NCBI GenBank assembly: GCA_005788075.1
Contig: SXZC01000050.1
Coordinates: 1-14,755 of the forward strand
DNA length: 14,755 nt
Direction of reading: 5' to 3'
Origin: Actinomycetota bacterium
GTDB taxonomy: Bacteria; Actinomycetota; Thermoleophilia; Miltoncostaeales; Miltoncostaeaceae
The notes beneath the pieces are model-generated. The model saw only the letters and a program-made list of their open reading frames with translations. It made no database searches and had not been told where the DNA came from. Positions 6,708 to 11,863 of the stretch are shown piece after piece. A program made the translations under genes and the position numbers. Position 1 is the stretch's first letter. The number at the start of each line of letters is the position of its first letter.

Positions 6708-7298
6708 GTGCAGCCGTTCGCGCTGAAGGAATGGGCAACCGTCATCGCCGCCATGCTGGCGGGCGACCAGGTGGTGATGCTGCGAAAGGGCGGAATCGGC
6801 GAGAAGCGGTTCGACGTGCCCCATCGCGAGTTCCTGCTGCTGCCAACCCATGTGCACCAGCGCCCCGAGCTGCTGGCGCCCGAGGTGGCCGAGCGGTGGC
6901 CCGATCTACTGGCCGTCACCGAGGAGCCACCGCGGGTGGAGATGGCCGCCTGGTGCGAGGTGGCTGACGTGCACGAGGTGAGCGAGCAGGCCGAGCTCGA
7001 CGCCCTCGCGCCGTTTCACGTGCTGGGTCCCGACTATGCGGCCGCGCGCCTGCGCTGGCGCCCGAAGCACCCGCTGCTGGTGATCGTGCCGCGCGTGCAC
7101 CGCGTGGCCCCTCCCCTCCCCCTTGACGTCTCGCCCGACATGCGCGGCTGCCGCAGCTGGGTGGAGGTGCCCCTGCAGATGCCCGCGGCCGACCCGGTGC
7201 TGGATGACGCGCGGTTCGCCGAGGTGCGCGCGCAGGTGGGGGCGGCCCTCGCCGCCGCCCGTCCAGAGTCGCCTCACGGCGCCCCGGCGCTGGGCTAG
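6708..7298 (+). CDS. DUF1802 family protein
   Basis: A 196-aa protein with the conserved start of the DUF1802 family: FALKEWATVI (residues 4-13), a glycine-rich VMLRKGGIGEKRF, then FLLLPTHVHQRPELL. The middle has RLRWRPKHPLLVIVPRVHRV, and a segment beginning GCRSWVEVPL precedes the C-terminus. The biochemical role of this family is not known to me, and no catalytic motif is evident. GTG at 6708 is the start because it places the family motif at the N-terminus and follows TACCTT by 6 nt; no ribosome-binding site is seen. It is first in a probable plus-strand group with the next two genes. Only 39 bp separate it from the divergent mqnE, so the two may share regulation. Confidence 0.85.
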   Translation: MQPFALKEWATVIAAMLAGDQVVMLRKGGIGEKRFDVPHREFLLLPTHVHQRPELLAPEVAERWPDLLAVTEEPPRVEMAAWCEVADVHEVSEQAELDALAPFHVLGPDYAAARLRWRPKHPLLVIVPRVHRVAPPLPLDVSPDMRGCRSWVEVPLQMPAADPVLDDARFAEVRAQVGAALAAARPESPHGAPALG

Positions 7299-7301
7299 CC
7301 T
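7296..7301 (+). promoter_or_regulatory. Putative internal -10 element overlapping the DUF1802 stop
   Basis: TAGCCT begins with the TAG stop of the DUF1802 gene and ends 6 nt before the GTG at 7308. That is the same spacing as other leaderless starts here, suggesting an extra promoter inside the group. Confidence 0.42.
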
Positions 7302-7307
7302 GCAGCC

Positions 7308-7634
7308 GTGCCGTACGCGGATGACTTCGACTCAGTGCTCGCCGAGCTCGCGCCCGACTGGGCATCGCTCGAGTGCTACCTCACGGTGGACGACCCCCTC
7401 CGCCTGGCCGATGCCCGAGTGGCCCTCGCCCGCGCCAACGGGCGCCCGGTGCGTGAGGACGCCGACCACGACTTCGCGATCACCGTGGCCAACACGCATG
7501 GCCGCGGAGCGCGTGCCGGCGTGTTGCGCTCGGCACTGCGCACGCTCGACGACCGCGGGGTGACCGGCCGCATCTGGATGGGCGCGGCGTACGACTCCCT
7601 GCGTCCCGCCCCCGCGCACCGGTACGGGCCCTAG
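7308..7634 (+). CDS. Hypothetical protein, 108 aa
   Basis: I do not recognise a family. The product is small, soluble and acidic in its first half (MPYADDFDSVLAELAPDW), with a central ARANGRPVREDADHDFAIT and a basic end SLRPAPAHRYGP. There is no signal peptide, membrane segment or cysteine cluster (one Cys, in LECYLTV). Codon use is like the neighbours, which supports a real gene. The start is GTG at 7308, 9 bp after the upstream stop, with TAGCCT 6 nt before it and no ribosome-binding site. The stop is 2 nt before the next ATG, so it is linked to the winged-helix gene, perhaps as an accessory or ligand-sensing partner, which is speculative. Confidence 0.7.
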   Translation: MPYADDFDSVLAELAPDWASLECYLTVDDPLRLADARVALARANGRPVREDADHDFAITVANTHGRGARAGVLRSALRTLDDRGVTGRIWMGAAYDSLRPAPAHRYGP

Positions 7635-7636
7635 GC

Positions 7637-8071
7637 ATGTACCGCGACGAGGACGACCTGCAGCTGCTCGCCGAGGTGGCGGGCGTGCTCGACCAGGTGG
7701 TGATGGATGCCGGGCTCTCCTCGGGCTCGTACCTGCTGCTGCGCTCGCTGGCGCGCGAGCCCGACGGCCGGCCCATGACCGCGCTCGCGGAAGAGTTCGG
7801 CGCGGAGCCCGACGAGATCGCCGCCGCCGCGAAGTCGCTGTCGGTCGCGGGGCTGGTGGACGTGGAGGGCACCGGCGTGGTGGCTACCGCCGTGGGCCGG
7901 CAGGCAGTGGAGGAGATCGACGCGAAGGGCAATGAGGCGATTCGCGAGTACGTGCTGGAGCGCCCGCACTCGGCCACCATCTACGGCCTCGTGGCATCGA
8001 TGCAGGCCGGTCGCTTCACCGTGGAGGACCTCATCGAGTTCCTCATGGAGGACGAGGACGCCGAGGACTGA
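7637..8071 (+). CDS. Winged-helix DNA-binding protein, MarR-like
   Basis: A 144-aa protein with a MarR-type layout: an N-terminal helix (DDLQLLAEVAGVLDQVVMDAG), then SYLLLRSLAREPDGRPMTALAEEFGAEPDEIAAAAKSL read as helix-turn-helix (about residues 30-70), and a beta-wing LVDVEGTGVVATAVGRQAVEEI. A C-terminal helical part ends with the very acidic MEDEDAED. The similarity is structural in pattern rather than by a strict signature, so MarR-like is a reasonable but not certain call. It begins 2 nt after the previous stop and lacks a visible ribosome-binding site, implying translational coupling. It could bind the 6678-6699 inverted repeat that lies upstream of its own gene group, but nothing in the sequence proves that. 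A GC hairpin follows its stop. Confidence 0.68.
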   Translation: MYRDEDDLQLLAEVAGVLDQVVMDAGLSSGSYLLLRSLAREPDGRPMTALAEEFGAEPDEIAAAAKSLSVAGLVDVEGTGVVATAVGRQAVEEIDAKGNEAIREYVLERPHSATIYGLVASMQAGRFTVEDLIEFLMEDEDAED

Positions 8072-8073
8072 CC

Positions 8074-8095
8074 CCGGCGCGGCGCGCGGCGCCGG
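8074..8095 (+). terminator. GC-rich hairpin after the winged-helix gene
   Basis: CCGGCGC (8074-8080) pairs with GCGCCGG (8089-8095) around an 8-nt loop, starting 3 nt after the TGA. All-GC stem without a U-tract, a form often seen at actinobacterial gene ends. It separates this group from the AKR promoter at 8115. Confidence 0.5.
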
Positions 8096-8114
8096 ATGCG
8101 TCGGGGGGCATGCG

Positions 8115-8120
8115 TAACCT
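8115..8120 (+). promoter_or_regulatory. Putative -10 element of the AKR-like gene (leaderless)
   Basis: TAACCT ends 8 nt before the ATG at 8129. Its position argues for that start rather than the in-frame ATG at 8096. Confidence 0.45.
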
Positions 8121-8128
8121 CACTGCCC

Positions 8129-9196
8129 ATGCGCTATCGGGAGATCCCCGGCACCGGAATCCGCGTGTCGGAAGTGGCGTTCGGCGCCGAGCCGTTCGCC
8201 ATCGGCTGGTGGGGTGACGACGGGGACGACGAGGCCGTGCGCCTGCTGCACGCCGCCCTCGACCGGGGCATCACGCTCTTCGACGCCTCTGACCGCGACG
8301 GCGAGGGCCGGGTGCAGCAGGTGCTGGGCCGCGCCTTCGCCGGGCGCCGCGACCGCGTGGTGCTGGCCACTCGCGTGGGCTACGCCTGGCAGGACGCCGA
8401 GCCGCGCAAGCCCGGACGCCCGATGCCCCAGGACTTCCGCCCCGATGCCATCCGCGCGGCCGTGCGTGCCAGCGCCGAGCGCATGGGAGGCATGATCGAC
8501 ATCTGCGAGCTGCACCATCCCCCGCGCCGCGCACTGGCCGACGACGCCCTGGCGCAGGCCATGGACGAACTGGTGGCCGAGGGCACCGTGCGCGCGTTCG
8601 GGGTGGCCATCCCGGCCGGTGCCCGGCCCGGGGATGGCCGTCGGCTCATCCGGCAGAAGCGCTTCCCCGTGCTCGATGTGGAGCTGGGCATGCTCGGGCA
8701 CGACCCCGGGGCGGAGATCGCCGGGCTCGCGCAGGCCGCCGGATCATGCGTGATCGCCCGCGGGGCCCACTGCCGCGGCCTGCTGGAGGGCAAGTACTCG
8801 CGCGAGACCACCTTCCCGCCCGGTGACCCACGCGCCGACATCACCCGCGAGTGGCTCGAGGAGGGCCTTCGCCGCGTAGGCACCCTCGACTTCCTGCACG
8901 CCGCCGGGCGGCCGTGGAGCCTCGGGCAGGCGGCGATCCTCTGGGTGCTCTCGCGGCCGGGCGTGGCATCGGTGGTCACCCCCATCCATTCCGAGGAGCA
9001 ACTCGACGAGTTCGCGCGCGCCATCGACCTGCCCCCGCTGTCGGATGACGACCTCGCGCGCGTCGAGGCACTCATCGAGTCGGACTTCCAGCCCGAGCCG
9101 GAAGCGGAGGCCGGGGATACGGAGCCCGGGGAAGCGGACGCTGCGGACGCGGAGGCCGGGGACGCGGAGGCGGTGGGGGCTACTGCAGCGGCGTGA
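8129..9196 (+). CDS. Aldo/keto reductase-like protein lacking catalytic Tyr and Lys
   Basis: A (beta/alpha)8 aldo/keto reductase homologue of 355 aa. N-terminal MRYREIPGTGIRVSEVAFG is typical. The active-site Asp is in FDASDRDGEG (D52), but the catalytic Tyr position (normally DxxxxYG) is Asp57 and the usual Lys (LATKVG) is Arg82 in LATRVGYAW; the His is retained in ELHHPP (H129). Further family features are RAFGVAIPAG, the GLLEGKYSRETTFPPGD loop and SVVTPIHSEEQLDE near the NADPH site. Ordinary carbonyl reduction therefore looks unlikely; it may have another chemistry or a non-catalytic role. The last 35 residues form an acidic Ala/Glu/Asp/Gly tail absent from typical members. The start at 8129 is chosen over 8096 for the family N-terminus and the -10 at 8115. 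Its 3' end overlaps the convergent gene by 17 bp. Confidence 0.85.
   Translation: MRYREIPGTGIRVSEVAFGAEPFAIGWWGDDGDDEAVRLLHAALDRGITLFDASDRDGEGRVQQVLGRAFAGRRDRVVLATRVGYAWQDAEPRKPGRPMPQDFRPDAIRAAVRASAERMGGMIDICELHHPPRRALADDALAQAMDELVAEGTVRAFGVAIPAGARPGDGRRLIRQKRFPVLDVELGMLGHDPGAEIAGLAQAAGSCVIARGAHCRGLLEGKYSRETTFPPGDPRADITREWLEEGLRRVGTLDFLHAAGRPWSLGQAAILWVLSRPGVASVVTPIHSEEQLDEFARAIDLPPLSDDDLARVEALIESDFQPEPEAEAGDTEPGEADAADAEAGDAEAVGATAAA
9104..9162 (+). repeat. Imperfect in-frame repeat encoding the acidic AKR tail
   Basis: GCGGAGGCCGGGGA occurs exactly at 9104-9117 and again at 9149-9162, 45 bp (15 codons) apart, with related GCGGAC/GCGGAG units between. It encodes the EAGD-type acidic tail and is probably a slippage-derived low-complexity extension. 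Confidence 0.6.
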
Positions 9197-9854
9197 CGTG
9201 GGCGCGGGCCATCTCGTCCGCGGCCTCCACGATGCCGGGCATGGCCTCGGCGAGCATCTTCCCGAGTGACGCCCCGAGCCCCGCGGCATCGGCTGCGCGC
9301 TCCACCTCGATCAGCGCCTGCAGGAGCGCGGGGTCGAGGGAGTCCTGGCGCTCCACGAGGGGCTCGGTGAGCCCGGCGAACGTGGCGTAGGCCGCGTGGG
9401 CGCGCTCCTGGATGGCCGCGGCCTCGTCGAGGTCGATGAGCGAGGCGATGATGCGGCGGGGGTCCTCGCGCCAGGTGGCCAGGTCGTCGGCGGCCGCAGC
9501 GGCGCGCCCGAGCGCCTCGACCGCTGCCGGCATGTCGCCGACCCACCCCGCCATGGCGTCGGCAGGGGCGCGGAATGCGCGGAGTGCCGCGGCGTCGACG
9601 GCGTCGTCGACCAGCTCCGCGGCGAGCCCGGCCTGCGCGACGTCGCGGAACCGGGTGAGCGACGGCTCGGGGTCGAGGGCGTCATCGAGGCAGAGGAACG
9701 CCGGGCCCTCGAGCGCCACCAGCCACGCGCGCCCGCCTGCGCCCGGGCGCACCGCCCGCAGCCCCAGCATGGGCACGCCCGCCACGCCCACGGCGGCCTC
9801 GCGCGCGGCCATCATGTCGCCCTCCATACGGGCGATGTCGAGGTCCCCGCTCAT
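9180..9854 (-). CDS. Hypothetical Ala-rich helical protein, 224 aa
   Basis: I recognise no family. The N-terminal part looks globular (GVPMLGLRAVRPG, RAWLVALEGPAFLCLDDALD); from about residue 85 on it is Ala-rich and predicted helical (LRAFRAPADAMAGWVGDMPAAVEALG, RRIIASLIDLDEAAAIQERAHAAYATF, LLQALIEVERAADAAGLG). No signal peptide or membrane helix is seen. ATG at 9854 is supported by GGAAGG (complement of 9863-9868) 8 nt upstream. Amino-acid composition and hydrophobic patterning look real in this frame, while the opposite-strand frames give Arg/Ser/Pro-rich nonsense. The stop overlaps the end of the AKR-like gene by 17 bp, and 38 bp separate its start from the divergent NUDIX gene. Possible N-terminal secretion or binding roles cannot be judged. 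Confidence 0.68.
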   Translation of the reverse strand: MSGDLDIARMEGDMMAAREAAVGVAGVPMLGLRAVRPGAGGRAWLVALEGPAFLCLDDALDPEPSLTRFRDVAQAGLAAELVDDAVDAAALRAFRAPADAMAGWVGDMPAAVEALGRAAAAADDLATWREDPRRIIASLIDLDEAAAIQERAHAAYATFAGLTEPLVERQDSLDPALLQALIEVERAADAAGLGASLGKMLAEAMPGIVEAADEMARAHVTPLQ

Positions 9855-9878
9855 CGCGGTGCCCTTCCGGGGCGGGCG

Positions 9879-9884
9879 TACACT
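9879..9884 (+). promoter_or_regulatory. Putative -10 element of the NUDIX gene (leaderless)
   Basis: TACACT, identical to the corA -10, ends 8 nt before the ATG at 9893. No ribosome-binding site lies between. Confidence 0.45.
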
Positions 9885-9892
9885 CGGCCGCG

Positions 9893-10528
9893 ATGAACGC
9901 CCCCGCCAAGCGCACCGCCACGGGCCCGCATTCCGCGCCCGCCGCGCCGTCGGCCGCGGAACTCGCGCAGGTGCTGCCCGAGGCCCTGGAGAGTCGCAAT
10001 CGCGTGACGCTCGAGGCCACCGGCCGCGATGCAGGCGTTCTGCTCATCCTCTTCGACGTCGATGACGCCGGTCACGTGGTGCTCACCAAGCGATCGCAGT
10101 TCGTGGCCACTCACAAGGGCGAGATCTCGCTGCCCGGCGGCAAGTTCGAGCCCGAGGACGTCGACCTGCTCGGATCGGCCCTGAGGGAGACCGAGGAGGA
10201 GATCGCCGTGCCGCGATCGTCCCTCACCGTGCTCGGGCCGCTCGATGACGTGCACACGATGGCGAGCGGGTTCACCGTGAGTCCCTGGGTGGCCCATCAC
10301 GCGGGCGGGCGCCCGGTGATGACCCCGGAGGAAAGCGAGATCGCCCGCATCCTCGAGGTGCCGCTGGCAGACGTGCTGGCCGCCGATCGCCTCATCCCCG
10401 AGCCACCGACCATCGAGACGCTTCGCTACCCGCTGATGGGCGAGGACGTCTGGGGACTCACCGCGCGCATTCTCCGCACGTTCAGTGACGTGGTGCACCG
10501 GATCGCCGGGCAGGGCGCGCGACGCTAG
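9893..10528 (+). CDS. NUDIX hydrolase, CoA pyrophosphatase (NudL)-like
   Basis: NUDIX enzymes split nucleoside diphosphate-linked compounds using Mg2+; the NudL type cuts CoA to 4'-phosphopantetheine and 3',5'-ADP. The 211-aa protein contains LTKRSQFVATHKGEISLPGG (the CoA-type pattern RS..V..H.G..S.PGG, G82-G83), EPEDVDLLGSALRETEEEIAVP (NUDIX box, R98, E99, E102, E103) and a later FTVSPWVAHH. The Nudix box acidic residues needed for metal binding are intact. A flexible Ala/Pro-rich N-terminus of about 30 residues precedes the fold. The start ATG at 9893 follows TACACT by 8 nt. The final TAG overlaps the TAG of the convergent 90-aa gene in the palindrome CTAG. Substrate assignment is by family resemblance only. 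Confidence 0.87.
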   Translation: MNAPAKRTATGPHSAPAAPSAAELAQVLPEALESRNRVTLEATGRDAGVLLILFDVDDAGHVVLTKRSQFVATHKGEISLPGGKFEPEDVDLLGSALRETEEEIAVPRSSLTVLGPLDDVHTMASGFTVSPWVAHHAGGRPVMTPEESEIARILEVPLADVLAADRLIPEPPTIETLRYPLMGEDVWGLTARILRTFSDVVHRIAGQGARR

Positions 10529-10797
10529 GACCGGCCGCGCCCGCGGAGCTCGAGCGACGGCCTCGGCGGAAGGTCGGCCTCGTCGGTGGGCCCGCCGGCG
10601 CCGTCGATCGCCAGGCGCTCGAGGCGCGCGATCTGGGCGTCCAGCTCGGGGATGCGGGAGTGCCCCTCCGGCAGCGCGGCGCGGTAGGCGACCACGCGAT
10701 CGCGGATCTGCAGCGCAAAGTGCGGCGTGGCCGCGCCCACGAGGCGCGCCAGCTCGTCCTCGGAGGGGATGCCGTAGTCGTGCTCCATGATCGTCAT
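10525..10797 (-). CDS. Hypothetical protein, 90 aa
   Basis: Family unknown. It begins MTIMEHDYGIPSEDELARLVG, then a helical stretch HFALQIRDRVVAYRAALPEG and IPELDAQIARLERLAIDG that could form a short coiled coil, and ends in a Pro/Arg-rich tail. No cysteines, signal or membrane segment. The ATG at 10797 is preceded by TACGAT with 6-nt spacing and no ribosome-binding site, a clear leaderless pattern; an ATG at 10788 (fourth codon) is an alternative. The stop shares CTAG (10525-10528) with the NUDIX stop. It faces the secreted NTF2-like gene with only 28 bp between start codons, so the two promoters overlap. Confidence 0.66.
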   Translation of the reverse strand: MTIMEHDYGIPSEDELARLVGAATPHFALQIRDRVVAYRAALPEGHSRIPELDAQIARLERLAIDGAGGPTDEADLPPRPSLELRGRGRS

Positions 10798-10803
10798 GGG
10801 GCG

Positions 10804-10809
10804 ATCGTA
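10804..10809 (-). promoter_or_regulatory. Putative -10 element of the 90-aa gene (leaderless)
   Basis: Minus-strand TACGAT ends 6 nt before the ATG at 10797. It is only 4 bp from the opposing -10 at 10814-10819. Confidence 0.5.
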
Positions 10810-10813
10810 CAAG

Positions 10814-10819
10814 TAGGGT
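10814..10819 (+). promoter_or_regulatory. Putative -10 element of the NTF2-like gene (leaderless)
   Basis: TAGGGT ends 6 nt before the GTG at 10826. Its -35 region would fall inside the first codons of the divergent 90-aa gene, and the reverse is also true. Confidence 0.48.
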
Positions 10820-10825
10820 GGGCGC

Positions 10826-11305
10826 GTGACCTCCTCTCTCCGCACCTCGGCCGCGATCGCCGCGGCCGTCGCCATGGGACTCGCAGGCGCGGCGGGTGCT
10901 GCCCAGGCGGCCATCGACCGCGCCGCGCCGACGCGCCTCGCGAATCCCGATGCCACCGCCACGCAGCTGCTCAACCGGTTCTTCGGGGCGCTCGCAGCCG
11001 ATAACGAGGTGAAGCTCGGGGCGTTGCTCTCCCCGGCATGGATGATCCAGCGGGCCAACGGCACGTGGGCCACGCGCGCGCAGTACCTGGCGGCCATGCC
11101 CGACGTGCGCCAGTACCAGATCGTCGACGTGATGGCGCTGTACGCCATGCCCACCCTGGTGGTGCGATCGCGCACCGCCACGCAGGAGGTGAGCGCCAGC
11201 GGGGCCACCGTGACATCGCGCCTCGCACCCCGGTTCTCGACCTTCACCTGGCAGGACGGGCGGTGGCGCATGACGTCGCACGCCAACTTCAACCCGCCGG
11301 ACTGA
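10826..11305 (+). CDS. Secreted NTF2-like (SnoaL/DUF4440-type) protein
   Basis: A 159-aa exported protein. Residues 1-28 form a Sec signal peptide: short basic n-region (MTSSLRTS), Ala/Val/Gly-rich core and a likely cut after AQA (A28). The mature part fits a single NTF2-like alpha+beta cone: helix TATQLLNRFFGALAADNEVKLGALLSPAWMIQ, then strands ending in a typical FTWQDGRWRMTSHANFNP. These folds can be enzymes, ligand binders or immunity proteins; no catalytic His/Asp pair is obvious. The start is GTG at 10826, with TAGGGT 6 nt upstream and no ribosome-binding site. The 3' end overlaps the convergent thermonuclease gene by 17 bp. Confidence 0.75.
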   Translation: MTSSLRTSAAIAAAVAMGLAGAAGAAQAAIDRAAPTRLANPDATATQLLNRFFGALAADNEVKLGALLSPAWMIQRANGTWATRAQYLAAMPDVRQYQIVDVMALYAMPTLVVRSRTATQEVSASGATVTSRLAPRFSTFTWQDGRWRMTSHANFNPPD

Positions 11306-11816
11306 CCGGGCCCCACGGGGGACCGCCCTCGGCGCGTCCCCACTGGCCACGCCCGGCCCGCATCGCCTCGCGCTCGAGGCGGGCGAAGAGCGCCTTGTGC
11401 AGGGTGTTCGGCGGGAACGGGAACTGCTCCGCGGCGCCGAACTGCACGAGGCGGGCATTCACCATGACGTCTCCCACGTAGACGTAGGCCAGTAGGCGAC
11501 CGTGGGCGTCGCGTTCCTCGACGTCGCTCACCAGCCGCACCACGCGCCCCTGCACCATGCGGCGGTTCATGTCCGCTGCCCGCGCCGCGAAGCGCTCCAC
11601 CGGCTTCCGGGGGTGGTGCAGCTCGGGCGTGTCGATGCCGATGTACCGGACGGTGCCGACTCCGGCCACCACGATGGTGTCGCCGTCGAGTACCCGCGCC
11701 ACCCGCCCGGACCGCGTGCCCTGTTCGCCAGAGGACCCGCACCCAGCGGTGAAAAGTGTGGCGATCATGGCTCCACATGCGAGAATCCGCACCCCCAGAC
11801 CGCGCGAAGAGGCCAT
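11289..11816 (-). CDS. Thermonuclease (SNase)-like lipoprotein
   Basis: A staphylococcal-nuclease-fold Ca2+-dependent nuclease, 175 aa from this start, predicted to be exported and anchored outside. Catalytic residues are all present: VLDGDT (D46), VRYIGIDTPE (R57, D62, T63, E65) and HGRLLAYVYV (R107); the later VNARLVQFGAA also fits the family. The N-terminus has a hydrophobic segment ending FTAGC (C26), a lipobox with an unusual Thr at -3, followed by a Gly/Ser/Thr spacer. Start choice is uncertain: ATG at 11816 gives a normal lipoprotein signal, and ATG at 11831 would add five residues; neither has a well-spaced ribosome-binding site or a leaderless -10. It may act in extracellular DNA/RNA turnover. 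It diverges from pafBC with 47 bp between starts. Confidence 0.85.
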   Translation of the reverse strand: MASSRGLGVRILACGAMIATLFTAGCGSSGEQGTRSGRVARVLDGDTIVVAGVGTVRYIGIDTPELHHPRKPVERFAARAADMNRRMVQGRVVRLVSDVEERDAHGRLLAYVYVGDVMVNARLVQFGAAEQFPFPPNTLHKALFARLEREAMRAGRGQWGRAEGGPPWGPVSPAG

Positions 11817-11825
11817 CCTCTCGGC

Positions 11826-11831
11826 TAGCAT
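11826..11831 (+). promoter_or_regulatory. Putative -10 element of pafBC
   Basis: TAGCAT fits TAnnnT and predicts a transcript start near 11838, leaving a leader of about 26 nt that contains the AAGGAG ribosome-binding site (11851-11856). It overlaps the palindrome GCTAGC (11825-11830) near the divergent nuclease start. Confidence 0.4.
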
Positions 11832-11863
11832 GGAGGCTGCGCCGCAGTCGAAGGAGAGGCCGG

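Noticed and set aside
8096..8128. Earlier in-frame ATG for the AKR-like gene
   Set aside because: The extra 11 residues do not resemble the family N-terminus, and the TAACCT -10 element lies within them.
8380..9546. Minus-strand frame antisense to the AKR-like gene
   Set aside because: Composition is Arg/Ser/Ala-rich and motif-free; the plus strand has the aldo/keto reductase pattern.
9851..11458. Long minus-strand frame across the NUDIX, 90-aa and NTF2-like region
   Set aside because: The real genes in other frames show clear NUDIX and signal-peptide/NTF2 features. This frame is Arg/Pro/Ser/Gly-rich without motifs.
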